From: Desulfosarcina widdelii
Lineage (GTDB): Bacteria > Desulfobacterota > Desulfobacteria > Desulfobacterales > Desulfosarcinaceae
Length of the DNA: 64,000 nt
Assembly: GCF_009688965.1 (NCBI RefSeq)
Contig: NZ_AP021875.1
Span: 1,364,001-1,428,000, forward strand
Direction of reading: 5' to 3'
Every line of letters begins with the position of its first letter. Positions within the stretch are counted from its first letter, which is position 1. The position numbers and the translations under genes were made by a program. The notes beneath the pieces are model-generated. The model was not told where the DNA came from. It was given only the letters and a program-made list of their open reading frames with translations, and ran no database searches. Positions 1 to 8,823 of the stretch are shown here, piece by piece.

Positions 1-782
1 ACGAAAATGCGGCTCATGTCTCCTAAAAGCATGATCGTCATGGCCTGATTGACGGAAGCCGTTTGATCGCAGGAGACCACCGGCCGGCTCATGACCGAAG
101 CGGCGTCGGCATCCGGGGCAACGCCATGGCGCCAGGCCACAATCAGGTCGGTTTTGGAAATGACGCCGGCGGGATGGCCCGTTCCTTCCGTCACCAGAAC
201 CGCGCTCATCCGGTGACTTGTAAGGGCCTCGATTACGGCAAATAAGGTGTCGTCCCTACGACTGTCGATCACTCGGGGCGTCATCACCTCCGCCACGGTG
301 GATTCGGCCGGTGCTGGGACATCCAAAAGATCCGCGGGTTGATGTGACCGGCTTTTGCGGCACTTGCGGCAAATCTGAAATACCAGTCCAAGGATGTCGC
401 CATAATTGAGCATGCCCTCGTAGCGGTCGGCATGGGCTCCGACCACAAAAAGCTGATGAATGCCGCTGCTTCGCATGCTGTCTAACGCATGGTCCAGCCC
501 ATCGTCCGAAAAACAGGTCTGCAGCGGAGCGACCATGATTGCTTCCAGCGGCGTATCCACGGGCAGGTCGGCATAATAGGCGCCGACCATATCGGTTTTG
601 GCCACAATCCCGGTCGGTGCCCCTTCGCCGTCCGTAACCAGTAGGGCATCGGCTTTGTATTTGATCATCCGCCCAACGCCGGTGGCAATGGATGCCGTCC
701 CCTCCAAAGAAACGATCTGACGCCGCATGGCCTCTTTGACCCGCATACCGCTCAGTACACTTCGGGTTGTGGCGGTGGTCAT
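1..782 (-). CDS. Four-CBS-domain protein, truncated by the window edge
   Basis: The frame opens with ATG at 782 (ribosome site GGAAAGGA just upstream) and is open to the left edge, so about 260 residues are visible and the C-terminus is missing. It begins MTTATTRSVLSGMRVKEAM and carries two CBS pairs: residues about 10-130 (with VAKTDMVGAYY) and about 165-260 (with VISKTDLIVAW). Between the pairs lies a short basic linker with a Cys-x2-Cys (ICRKCRK, near residue 138). CBS pairs usually bind adenine nucleotides or S-adenosylmethionine; no catalytic domain is visible, so a ligand-sensing role is inferred. It lies 23 bases downstream of a second CBS gene in the same direction, probably one transcript. 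Family assignment is firm, ligand and target unknown. Confidence 0.85.
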   Translation of the reverse strand, partial: MTTATTRSVLSGMRVKEAMRRQIVSLEGTASIATGVGRMIKYKADALLVTDGEGAPTGIVAKTDMVGAYYADLPVDTPLEAIMVAPLQTCFSDDGLDHALDSMRSSGIHQLFVVGAHADRYEGMLNYGDILGLVFQICRKCRKSRSHQPADLLDVPAPAESTVAEVMTPRVIDSRRDDTLFAVIEALTSHRMSAVLVTEGTGHPAGVISKTDLIVAWRHGVAPDADAASVMSRPVVSCDQTASVNQAMTIMLLGDMSRIF

Positions 783-805
783 GAGCCTGTCCTTTCCATT
801 GGCGG

Positions 806-1273
806 TCAGTCGACCAGGTAACGCTGCAGCAGGTGGTAAAACAGGTCGGAAATGTAAACGATGCCGACAACCTGCCCATCACTGACCACGGGAAGCCGTC
901 GGACATGGCGCTTGATCATGATGTCCACAATGGTCATCAGATGGGTACGCGGTTCGATGGTCAGCACATCCGGGGTCATCAGATCGCCCACTTGAATCGA
1001 TTTGACCCGGCCCAGCAGATCGCCGAATGCCCGGGCCTGATCGGTTTCGGTCAATTCCTGCCATACATTGGCATGGCGCGGCTGGACGAAAAGCAGGATA
1101 TCGTACATGGAGAGCATGCCCACCAGTTTATCGGCATCGTCGGTGACCATCAGACCGAAAACCTTCTTGCCCTGCTGTTGGCTGGCCTCCTTGAAACGCT
1201 TGACCGCTTCGGCGATGGTATTGTCCGGTTTCAAGGTCGTAAAGCTTGTGGCCATTACATCGCTGGCAAGCAT
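806..1273 (-). CDS. CBS-domain pair protein
   Basis: A 155-residue protein formed almost entirely of one CBS pair: first repeat about residues 1-60 (MLASDVMATSFTTLKPDN, then VGMLSMYDILLFV), second about 95-150 (VGDLMTPDVLTIEPRTHL, then VVGIVYISDLFYHLL). The start is supported by AGGAG eight bases before the ATG. Stand-alone CBS pairs act as adenine-nucleotide sensors that bind partner proteins; nothing here shows the partner. It sits directly upstream of the four-CBS-domain gene, and the two presumably form a regulatory pair on one transcript. Confidence 0.88.
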   Translation of the reverse strand: MLASDVMATSFTTLKPDNTIAEAVKRFKEASQQQGKKVFGLMVTDDADKLVGMLSMYDILLFVQPRHANVWQELTETDQARAFGDLLGRVKSIQVGDLMTPDVLTIEPRTHLMTIVDIMIKRHVRRLPVVSDGQVVGIVYISDLFYHLLQRYLVD

Positions 1274-1415
1274 GGTCGAAACTCCTTTGGGAATTTTACC
1301 GTGGTGTTCTTTCCATCGCCGAATGTAAACGCCACGGCCGTGACACCTTCGGCCTGAATGACTGCAGGTCTGGCGGCGGAAAGTTCGAAATGCAGCGTTT
1401 CGGTGGGCCCACCGT

Positions 1416-2099
1416 TTATGATCGCCGGCCCGATCTGGGGGTTCGCCTCAAAAGCACCACGGTGGCGCCCGTCCCTCCGTCGCAAGGCCTGGCGCTGGTG
1501 AAGGCGATGACCCAGCGCTTCCACTCCCCCCGGGTCAGCCAATCGAACACCCGGCGTTTGATTACCGGAGGTCCCGGGCTGCAGCGCCCCCGGCCGTGGA
1601 CCACCAGCACCGTACGCTTTCCGGCAGCGATGACCCGGCGCATGAATTCGTTGAAGTCGTCCCGGGCTGCGGAAACGTTCAGGCCGTGCAGATCCACATG
1701 GGCTTCGATAGAGAAATGCCCGCCGTGAATGCGCCGAAACAGTTCCGGCGGCATCCATTCCGGCCCGCCTTCCACATATTCGGCGGTGTGCCGAACCACG
1801 AACCCCTCGCCGGTTTCCACCAGCCGCCTGAGCTTTTCCATGGCTTCGGCATCGGGGTCTTCGCAGTCCTGTCGACCGGCGGAATACCGCCGCTGAAACA
1901 GCTCGGCCTCTTTCCTGACGGCCAGGGGAACCACGTCGGCCATGGCATTTTTGAACAACCGGTACTCTTCTGCGGGCGTAAGGGGTCTGGCTGGCAGTTC
2001 CGGCAGGCTGACCTCGGGCAGTTGGATCTTTTCACGGGCCAGAAGGTCGCCCAGGGAGGCAAAGGGTCGGTTTCCGATGGATAAGCGACGGTGTGCCAT
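1416..2099 (-). CDS. Smr-domain protein (MutS2 C-terminal-like)
   Basis: About 227 residues. The C-terminal third is an Smr domain, with the hallmark DLHGLNVSAARDDF near the middle and VVHGRGRCS toward the end, followed by IKRRVFDWL. Smr domains are nickases or RNA/DNA-binding nucleases, found at the end of MutS2 and as free-standing proteins such as SmrB. The N-terminal part (SIGNRPFASLGDLLAREK and following) is the charged helical extension typical of stand-alone proteobacterial Smr proteins. I chose ATG 2099 because GGAGAG precedes it at good spacing; an in-frame ATG at 2123 would add eight residues. It follows the NUDIX gene by a short gap and probably shares its transcript. Confidence 0.85.
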   Translation of the reverse strand: MAHRRLSIGNRPFASLGDLLAREKIQLPEVSLPELPARPLTPAEEYRLFKNAMADVVPLAVRKEAELFQRRYSAGRQDCEDPDAEAMEKLRRLVETGEGFVVRHTAEYVEGGPEWMPPELFRRIHGGHFSIEAHVDLHGLNVSAARDDFNEFMRRVIAAGKRTVLVVHGRGRCSPGPPVIKRRVFDWLTRGEWKRWVIAFTSARPCDGGTGATVVLLRRTPRSGRRS

Positions 2100-2144
2100 G
2101 GTCTCTCCAGCGGATGTTGCCATTTGTTCGGCGGGTTGTTCAGC

Positions 2145-2600
2145 CTATGTTAACCCCAACGTTGCAAAATGGCGTTGAAAGATTCGTTTGCGATCCACAC
2201 CGCTTTTGTACTGAAAGTAGTCCGCCAGAATGGCGGCATGGTCGAAAACCAGCGGTTCGGGCAAAGATTCCGGGCCGAAAACGCCGGCGGCTTTGGCATC
2301 GTCCGCGGCAACGGGCTGTCCTTCGGCCGTTGCCAGAAATACCGTGGTCAGGGTGTGGTGCCTGGGGTCCCGATCCGGCCGACTGTACACATAGAGCAGA
2401 TCCGTCAGATGGACGTCAAGGCTGGTCTCCTCGCTGGCCTCCCTGACGGCGCAGGTTTCGACGGATTCGCCGTAATCCACGAAACCACCGGGTATGGCCC
2501 AGCCAAACGGTGGATTGCGGCGTTCGATCAATACGATGCCGCCTTCGACTTCGATGATGATGTCGACGGTGGGCAGCGGGTTGCGGTAAGGACCGGTCAT
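2145..2600 (-). CDS. NUDIX hydrolase
   Basis: A 151-residue single-domain protein. The NUDIX box is complete: [11 protein letters not shown], then REASEETSL, matching G-x5-E-x7-REU-x-EE-x-G/S-U, which binds the divalent metal for cleavage of nucleoside diphosphate-linked substrates. The surrounding pattern ([13 protein letters not shown], then [17 protein letters not shown]) is that of the ADP-ribose pyrophosphatase/MutT-like subgroup; the exact substrate cannot be read off. The start ATG lies one base after the stop of the upstream cupin gene and has GGAG seven bases before it, so the two are translationally close-coupled. Confidence 0.9.
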   Translation of the reverse strand: MTGPYRNPLPTVDIIIEVEGGIVLIERRNPPFGWAIPGGFVDYGESVETCAVREASEETSLDVHLTDLLYVYSRPDRDPRHHTLTTVFLATAEGQPVAADDAKAAGVFGPESLPEPLVFDHAAILADYFQYKSGVDRKRIFQRHFATLGLT

Positions 2601-2601
2601 G

Positions 2602-2952
2602 TCACAGCTCCGGAGCTCCCGATGGAATCAGGCAGACGAAGGTCAGCTTCTCTTCCCCGACATTTCTGATCTGATGCTCCACGTTGCCGGGAATGAAGGC
2701 CACACTGCCGTTTGCCACCGGTAGCCAGTGGTCTCCCTGCCACACTTCGCCCCTGCCGGCATGAAAAAAGATCTCGTGCTCCCAGTCGTGTTGATGTCTG
2801 GGGCTATGCCCGCCTTTGTCCAATTCAAACACGCGCATGCAAAAATTGCCGGCACCGTCATCCTTGCCGATGACCACCCTGCCGGACACCCCTTTGGCCA
2901 ATTCATTGTCGAAGCGGGTTTCCGGCACGGTGTTGTATTCGATTACTTTCAT
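2602..2952 (-). CDS. Small cupin-domain protein
   Basis: A 116-residue single-domain cupin starting [18 protein letters not shown] 2952 is chosen because AGGAAA stands just upstream; a longer in-frame start at 2982 has no such site. Cupin motif 1 is visible as [15 protein letters not shown] (metal ligands H, H, E), followed by a Gly-rich turn, and motif 2 as [13 protein letters not shown]. Such proteins bind a divalent metal and may act as small isomerases, dioxygenases or simple binders; the function here is not predictable. It is the first gene of the leftward cupin-NUDIX-Smr run and faces away from the CoA-transferase gene at 3.2 kb. Confidence 0.85.
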   Translation of the reverse strand: MKVIEYNTVPETRFDNELAKGVSGRVVIGKDDGAGNFCMRVFELDKGGHSPRHQHDWEHEIFFHAGRGEVWQGDHWLPVANGSVAFIPGNVEHQIRNVGEEKLTFVCLIPSGAPEL

Positions 2953-3088
2953 GGTGAATTTCCTTTCATGGATAGCGCACAATCAATCTTAGAAAATTAG
3001 GCGCCTGCCCGATGGCTGTCAACCGTTTTGTCTGTGCCCTCCACAAGACCATTGCTGGGTTCCCCCAAGACAGCCGGTTTGAAAAACC

Positions 3089-3110
3089 GCGGACAGGGTC
3101 AACTGTCCGC
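3089..3110. promoter_or_regulatory. Inverted repeat in a divergent intergenic region
   Basis: A perfect 8-base inverted repeat, GCGGACAG and CTGTCCGC, with a 6-base loop, sits between the divergently read cupin and CoA-transferase genes. No T-run follows, so an operator or attenuator is more likely than a terminator. TTGACT at 3111 abuts it, with a weak -10 candidate 17 bases further on; the promoter is only a suggestion. Confidence 0.3.
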
Positions 3111-3203
3111 TTGACTATCCTGTGAATTTACGGTGGAATGGCGCCGTTTTGCTTAACCCGATGCCCCGCGGCAATGAATCGCCTGCGATGCATCGAACGG
3201 GAA

Positions 3204-5171
3204 ATGGATAATAACGATACCGAGGAAAATATGGATTTAGAAACAGCCTGTCCGGATAAACTGGTGGACGCCGAAGCCGCCGTATCCAAAATTAAAAACG
3301 GCTGCCGGGTGTTCATCGGCACCGGATGCGGTGAACCCCAGCATCTGATTCGAACCATGGTGGAAGACCTGAACATGCAGGACATCATGGTCTATCAGAT
3401 GCTGTCTTCAACCTTTGCCCGCTACGTGGACGATCCCCGATTCCTGCGTCGCTTCTCGCTCAAACTCTTTTTCATCAGCAGTACCATGCGAAAAGCGGCT
3501 TTCGAGGGCAAAATCGACTATATCCCCACCTACCTGTCCCAGATTCCCCGATATTTCGCCAACAGGCGAATCGGCCTTGATGTGGCCCTGATCCAGGTGA
3601 GCCCGCCGGATCGTTTCGGCTACTGCAGTTTGGGCGTTTCCGTGGACATAACCCGGGCAGGCATGCAGAACGCCAAGCTGGTGATCGCCCAGGTCAACCC
3701 CCGCATGCCCCGAACCGGCGGCGACAGTTACGTGCACATCGACGACATCAATTATTTCGTAAAATACGAAGAACCCCTGGTCGAAGCCCTGCCTAGCATC
3801 AAGAACAAAGAGACCGCCAGCCGGATCGGGTTTTACGTCAACCAGCTGGTGGACGACGGCGCCACCCTGCAGATCGGTTTCGGCCATCTGCCCTATGCCA
3901 TTTTGCAGACCCTGACCAACAAAAACGACCTTGGCATCCACACACAGCTGATCACCGACGGTTTTCTGCCCCTGTTCGAAAATAAAGTCATCAACAACAA
4001 GAAAAAAACCCTGCTGCCCGGACGAACCGTGGCCTCTTTGGCCATGGGATCGGAAAAGCTGTACCGGTATCTGGACAAAAACCCTATCTTCTATTTCCGG
4101 TCGTCGGAGTTCGTCAACGATCCCACGGTGATCGCCCGGAACGACAACCTGATCTCCATCAGTTCGGCCCTGGAGGTAGACCTGACCGGCCAGGTGTGCA
4201 GCGACTCCATGGGGCACCTGTTTTACAGCGGCATCGGCGACCAAGTCGATTTTCTGCGCGGCAGTGCCATGTCCAAGGGAGGATTTTCCGTCATCGCCCT
4301 GCCCTCCACGGCCCAGAACGGCACGGTATCGAGAATCGTTCCCCATCTGAGCGAAGGCGCCGGCGTGGCCACCACCCGCGGCGACGTCAACTTTGTCGTC
4401 ACCGAATACGGGATCGCCGAACTTTCCGGTAAAAGCATCTACCAGCGCGTGATGGAGCTGGCCCAGATCGCCCACCCCAAGTTCAGGGAGGAACTCATCG
4501 ATGTAGCCAAGAGCCGCCACTACATCTTCGCCGACCAGCTGCCGCCGTCCCAGGACGACCTGATTTTCATCGAAGGCTATAAAAACAGCATGACCCTGAG
4601 AGACGGCAAGACCGTGGAATTCCGCCCGCTGCTGCCGTCGGACGAGTTCGCCTACCGCAATTTTTTTTACTCCCTTCGAGAAGAGACCATTTACTTCCGG
4701 TTCTTTTACAAAATGAAGCTGTTTTCCCACGAGGTCGTCCAAAAGCAGTGGGCCAGCGTGGACTATCGCAAGAACATGTCCATGATCGGCCAGGTGCGTA
4801 TCGGCGGCCACCAGGAACTCGTGGCCATCGGATCCTATGCTGAGGAAAGCGACACCTGCGCGGAGGTGGCCTTCGTCGTCCGTGAAGACTTTCAGGGAAG
4901 GGGCATCGCATCTTTCCTGCTGGCGGATCTGGAGCGCATCGCTAAAGAAAACCACTTCACCTCGTTTTCGGCTTCCGTGCTGCGGGAGAATACTGCCATG
5001 ATTCACGTCTTTAAAAAGCGCTACCCCAATGCCAAAACCAGCGTCAGCGGCGGCAGTGACGTGAATATCCACATGGACTTCAGCGATGCCGTGGAGTATG
5101 ACCCCACAAAATCCTCAAACCCGGACGATGCGGATGCCTGCGTCTGTCAGGAGCCCGCTAAGGATTCATAA
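3204..5171 (+). CDS. CoA-transferase/acetyl-CoA hydrolase family protein fused to a GNAT acetyltransferase
   Basis: About 655 residues. The first 440 match the 4-hydroxybutyrate/acetate CoA-transferase family (KNGCRVFIGTGCGEPQHL; ALEVDLTGQVCSDSMG; VVTEYGIAELSGKS). Residues about 470-640 are a GNAT domain with the acetyl-CoA loop VREDFQGRGIASFLL. At the place where this transferase family normally has the catalytic Glu (an HTE motif, Glu238 in the clostridial 4-hydroxybutyrate enzyme), this protein reads HTQ, codon CAG at 3945. The transferase half may therefore be non-catalytic and serve as a CoA-ester sensor for the GNAT half, by analogy with PatZ/Pat lysine acetyltransferases. The start is uncertain: ATG 3204 is used here, ATG 3231 has a better GAGGA site, and ATG 3138 is less likely. 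Alternative: an active acetate/acyl CoA-transferase. Confidence 0.88.
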   Translation: MDNNDTEENMDLETACPDKLVDAEAAVSKIKNGCRVFIGTGCGEPQHLIRTMVEDLNMQDIMVYQMLSSTFARYVDDPRFLRRFSLKLFFISSTMRKAAFEGKIDYIPTYLSQIPRYFANRRIGLDVALIQVSPPDRFGYCSLGVSVDITRAGMQNAKLVIAQVNPRMPRTGGDSYVHIDDINYFVKYEEPLVEALPSIKNKETASRIGFYVNQLVDDGATLQIGFGHLPYAILQTLTNKNDLGIHTQLITDGFLPLFENKVINNKKKTLLPGRTVASLAMGSEKLYRYLDKNPIFYFRSSEFVNDPTVIARNDNLISISSALEVDLTGQVCSDSMGHLFYSGIGDQVDFLRGSAMSKGGFSVIALPSTAQNGTVSRIVPHLSEGAGVATTRGDVNFVVTEYGIAELSGKSIYQRVMELAQIAHPKFREELIDVAKSRHYIFADQLPPSQDDLIFIEGYKNSMTLRDGKTVEFRPLLPSDEFAYRNFFYSLREETIYFRFFYKMKLFSHEVVQKQWASVDYRKNMSMIGQVRIGGHQELVAIGSYAEESDTCAEVAFVVREDFQGRGIASFLLADLERIAKENHFTSFSASVLRENTAMIHVFKKRYPNAKTSVSGGSDVNIHMDFSDAVEYDPTKSSNPDDADACVCQEPAKDS

Positions 5172-5181
5172 AAAAGAGAAC

Positions 5182-6630
5182 TCAAACACTGAATTCGGTC
5201 ATTACCCCCGCCTTCTCATCGTAATGGGAGATCCGGGTAACATAGGTCCGCAAATCGATGTGTAGAATCGCCCGATAGGAATCCTGGCGCCAGGAAAGTC
5301 GGATCTCGTCGTCGGGCGCATCTTCGATGGCAAATTGTCCGTCGAAGGCCGGGTAGTTGCTCCGAAACTCCATGAGCCTCAGCAGACGCCCGACCACCGG
5401 TTTTTGCATTTCACTGCGGATCTCGTCGAGCGTGTAGTTGTGCCGGTTGATGTCGCGGCCATTTTTGGTCAGCTGTACCAAATCGATGTCATTTTCACCG
5501 GCCAGCAGTCCTACATAGTACACCTGAGGAATCCCCGGAGTAAAAAATTGAATGGCCCGGGCCGCGATATAGGCGTCTTCGTTGCACTCCAAAGCAGAGA
5601 AATAAGTACAGTTGACCTGGTAGACATCCAAATTCTCATATTCGGGTCCGGAAAAAATTTTGCGGGTGTTGGCGCCCTTTTCGTCCAGACCCTCCAGAGT
5701 CCGCTGGAGTTCTTCGGGCGTCAGCAAATCCGCAACGTCCACCACCCCGATGCCGTCGTGGGTATCCAGGGTGGTGACCTGTTTGCGGGGGCAGATGGCC
5801 AGCCATTGCCTCAGGGAACGGCTGGTATGATGATACAGGGTGTGCAGGACCAGCATGGGCAAAGAGAAATCGTAGGTCCAGTATCCATGATCGGATATTT
5901 TGCGATGGTAACTGTAGTGCTCGTGAACTTCGGGAAGGATCTCCACGTCGAAGGGGGAGACATAGTCCTGCAGCCATTCCAGAAGCTCCCACACCTGGGG
6001 TTCCAGGAAAAAACAGTTGGTCCCCAGCTTTATGGTGGAATACGCAAAGGCGTCCATGCGAATCATCTTAGCCGGCGTTCTTGACAGATTGATCAGGTAG
6101 CGCCGCATCACCTCGCGCGTTTTGGGGGAGTCCCAGTCCAGATCGATCTGCTCGTAGTCGAAGGTGCACCAGACCTTTTCTTTGGAACCGTCGGCCCGCT
6201 GGATGACCGTGTAGGGCGGCCTGGGTTTACGGGTGTACACCCGGGCCAGGTCTTCCTCGCTGATTTCGCCGTCGGGACTGAGCTTGTTGAAGCTTAAAAA
6301 CATGTCGGCATATTCCGATTCCGCCCCCTTTTCGAAATAATCCTGGAAATAGTCTGACATCCGGGAGATGTGGTTGACCATAAAGTCGATAATGAGATCG
6401 AACTCCCTGCCGATGAGATTGACGTCGCGCCAGGTGCCGAAGGCCGGATCGACTGCATCGTAGGTCAGGGGTGCAAATCCCCGGTCGGCGGAAGAAGGAT
6501 AAAACGGCAGCAGGTGAATGCCCCCGATGGCGTTGCTCAGATATCGCCGCAGCACATAGTGCAGTTCGACAAGGTCTTTGCCCAGGCTGTCGGGATAGAC
6601 AATCAGTTGGATTTGATTTTTAAGGGACAT
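5182..6630 (-). CDS. Sucrose phosphorylase (GH13_18)
   Basis: A 482-residue protein, the usual family length. Phosphorolysis of sucrose to glucose 1-phosphate and fructose is expected. The GH13 subfamily 18 signatures are intact: nucleophile Asp193 in RMDAFAY, acid/base Glu234 in ILPEVHEHY, and Asp292 in TTLDTHDGIGVVDV; HLLPFYPSSADRGFAPLTY is the typical N-terminal motif. It follows the sucrose-phosphate synthase gene by three bases in the same operon. Close relatives in this subfamily act on sucrose 6'-phosphate or glucosylglycerate, so specificity is inferred from the neighbours, which make sucrose. It ends 10 bases from the convergent CoA-transferase/GNAT gene with no recognisable terminator between them. 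Confidence 0.88.
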   Translation of the reverse strand: MSLKNQIQLIVYPDSLGKDLVELHYVLRRYLSNAIGGIHLLPFYPSSADRGFAPLTYDAVDPAFGTWRDVNLIGREFDLIIDFMVNHISRMSDYFQDYFEKGAESEYADMFLSFNKLSPDGEISEEDLARVYTRKPRPPYTVIQRADGSKEKVWCTFDYEQIDLDWDSPKTREVMRRYLINLSRTPAKMIRMDAFAYSTIKLGTNCFFLEPQVWELLEWLQDYVSPFDVEILPEVHEHYSYHRKISDHGYWTYDFSLPMLVLHTLYHHTSRSLRQWLAICPRKQVTTLDTHDGIGVVDVADLLTPEELQRTLEGLDEKGANTRKIFSGPEYENLDVYQVNCTYFSALECNEDAYIAARAIQFFTPGIPQVYYVGLLAGENDIDLVQLTKNGRDINRHNYTLDEIRSEMQKPVVGRLLRLMEFRSNYPAFDGQFAIEDAPDDEIRLSWRQDSYRAILHIDLRTYVTRISHYDEKAGVMTEFSV

Positions 6631-6633
6631 GGC

Positions 6634-8823
6634 TCATTCTCCAAGGCTTTCATCGATAAACCGGTAGTGTTTCAGGCCCTCGATGATCCCGCCTGCACAG
6701 GGTTTGTCGGCAAAATACACGTTCCGGCTACCCTTTAGTACGCCCAGTTCATGGCTGTAATTGCTCACCACAACGGCTCTGGGCTCACCGCGCAACATCT
6801 CTTCGTCGTTGCCCGAATCGCCGCAGACCAGGAAATTTCTCAAGGGAATTTCCCAACGGTAGCTCAGGTAGCGGATGGCTTTGCCCTTGGATGCCCGGAA
6901 CGGCAGGATATCCAGGTAGCGGTCGTGGCTGTAGATCAGGTTATAGCGGCAGCGCTGCCCTAAAAGTCGGTCGTGGACGGCGGCCAGACGGTCCTTGCCC
7001 GGATCCATGTAGTAGCTGACCTTGAACCGCTTTTGATTCTCCTCTTCCTGGAATTCCAGAAAATCGATGTCGTCCAGCAGTTCGATAACTTTCTCCCGAT
7101 TCCAGCGGTTGGCAATATGACTGGCCCATCCGGGATTGGGTTTGGTTTTGTCGCCGTAAAACAGCGCGCTACCCACCGAGCAGATGATCACGTCAGGCTG
7201 GGGAACGCCATATTTTTTTAAAATCGCCCGTGTCGAATCGGAGGTTCGGCCCGTCGCCACCCCGAAGCCGATCCGTTCACGGTACTTTGTTAAAAGCTCG
7301 ATCAGCGCATCCAAGTGAGTATTGTCGTCGCCGATCAGCGTATTGTCGATATCGGTAATCAAAAAGCGATCCAGGTGGAGCAGCCGTTTTCCCAGGGCAT
7401 CGGTGGGTTTGGCCGTTTTCAGATCAGTTTTTTTGCCTTCGCCGATCAGCTTATGGATCGTTTCGGCATAGGTGCCGGCGTGGCTCTGCCAAGTGTAATG
7501 CTTGCGCACGTTCATGATGCCGTTTTTCGAATAGCGGTCCCACAGCGCCCGGTCGGCGATGATTTTCCGCAGGGCGCCGCTGATCCGGGACAAATCGCGG
7601 ACATCCACGAGAATACCGTTTTCGCAGTTGCGAACGATATCGTTGGGCCCTCCATCGTTGGTTGCAACGATGGGTACGCCGCTGGCCGAGGCCTCGAGCA
7701 GGGTCAGGCCGAACGGTTCGGTCAGCGCCGGATTGATGAAGACGCCGCCTTTTTCGGCGGCAATTCGATACAGGGCCGGCACTTCGTATTCGAAGTCGTG
7801 CTTTTTGGGAATGGCCATTTTACCGTACAGATCGTATTTGTCCATGTCCAGGAGCATCTGGGTGAGAACTTCTTTCTCGTTTTCCGCCATGGCGTCGATG
7901 TCTTTTCGCAATCCGGCAAATATGGCCAGATTGGCCATGCTTTGAAGCTCCAGATCCCTGCCGTAGGCTTCCACCAGTCCATCGATGTTCTTGCGTTTGT
8001 CCGGTCGGCTAAGCGCCAGAATCAGGGGCTTTTCCGGATTCATGAAAAACCGGTTCAGCTCCTTGAGCATGGAGGCTCGAGCATAGCGGCTCATCTCCGA
8101 GCGCTCGGTATCGTCCTCCGTGTCGTGGTAGTATGGGTAGAAGGTATCGATATCGATGCCGGGCGGAATCACCTGATATTCAGGAACATCCTTGTTGTGA
8201 TACAGGCCGTACTGTTCGTCGATCTCGTGCCGGGTACTGGTGACGACCCGATCCGCCCGGACCAGGATCTGCTCTTCGGCGTCAATGCGCTGATCGATCT
8301 TGAAGCGGCGAATCATTTCGGTCTCACTCATCCCCTGGTCCGACAGGCGGGCTTTTTTGGCCCGGCCGAGGGAGTGTCCGGTGTAAACGAAGGGAAGGCC
8401 CAGGATGTCGGCCAGCTGCATGGCCACGTAACCGGCATCGGGATAGTGGCCGTGGACGATATCCGGGATCGCACCATTGCGCTTGATAAACTTGATGGTC
8501 TTGTCCACATACTCTTCCAGATGCGGCCAGAGCCGTTCCTTGCGAAGGTATTTGCGTCCGCCGCACTGGATGCGCACGATGCGAAACTTGTCGTTGACCG
8601 CTTCGATGGGGGCGCTGTAATCCGACGAAACCCGCTTGTCGGCAATCAAACGGGTGAACAGGTCCACGCGCCCGATATCTTCCCGCTGGCTGAGATGCTC
8701 TGCCAGTTCCATGACATATTTGACCTGGCCGCCGGTATCGGCATCCCGGCCCATTTCCAGGTTGTTGGACCGGATCAGGCCATGCAGGCTGAAAAGCTGG
8801 ACATACGGTCGCTTAGCTGCCAT
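6634..8823 (-). CDS. Bidomain sucrose-phosphate synthase/phosphatase
   Basis: A 729-residue two-domain enzyme. Residues 1 to about 470 form a GT4 glycosyltransferase (VQLFSLHGLIRSNNLEMGRD; GHYPDAGYVAMQLA; TEPFGLTLLEASASG) that joins glucose from a nucleotide sugar to fructose 6-phosphate. From about residue 480 there is a HAD phosphatase of the sucrose-phosphatase type, with motif I ITDIDNTLIGDD and motif IV CGDSGNDEEML, both intact, so one chain could release free sucrose. Fused enzymes of this kind are known from cyanobacteria and some proteobacteria. The start overlaps the end of the sugar kinase gene by 11 bases, indicating coupled translation. Product is presumably sucrose as a compatible solute. 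Confidence 0.92.
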   Translation of the reverse strand: MAAKRPYVQLFSLHGLIRSNNLEMGRDADTGGQVKYVMELAEHLSQREDIGRVDLFTRLIADKRVSSDYSAPIEAVNDKFRIVRIQCGGRKYLRKERLWPHLEEYVDKTIKFIKRNGAIPDIVHGHYPDAGYVAMQLADILGLPFVYTGHSLGRAKKARLSDQGMSETEMIRRFKIDQRIDAEEQILVRADRVVTSTRHEIDEQYGLYHNKDVPEYQVIPPGIDIDTFYPYYHDTEDDTERSEMSRYARASMLKELNRFFMNPEKPLILALSRPDKRKNIDGLVEAYGRDLELQSMANLAIFAGLRKDIDAMAENEKEVLTQMLLDMDKYDLYGKMAIPKKHDFEYEVPALYRIAAEKGGVFINPALTEPFGLTLLEASASGVPIVATNDGGPNDIVRNCENGILVDVRDLSRISGALRKIIADRALWDRYSKNGIMNVRKHYTWQSHAGTYAETIHKLIGEGKKTDLKTAKPTDALGKRLLHLDRFLITDIDNTLIGDDNTHLDALIELLTKYRERIGFGVATGRTSDSTRAILKKYGVPQPDVIICSVGSALFYGDKTKPNPGWASHIANRWNREKVIELLDDIDFLEFQEEENQKRFKVSYYMDPGKDRLAAVHDRLLGQRCRYNLIYSHDRYLDILPFRASKGKAIRYLSYRWEIPLRNFLVCGDSGNDEEMLRGEPRAVVVSNYSHELGVLKGSRNVYFADKPCAGGIIEGLKHYRFIDESLGE

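Noticed and set aside
1274..1415. Possible extension of a minus-strand frame between the Smr and CBS genes
   Set aside because: The Smr protein ends normally before this gap, and the other open frame here overlaps the Smr gene without motifs.
3408..5072. Long open frame on the minus strand opposite the CoA-transferase/GNAT gene
   Set aside because: It is an antisense shadow of a GC-rich gene; the plus-strand protein has clear family motifs, and the opposite product is Val/Gly/Asp-rich without any motif.
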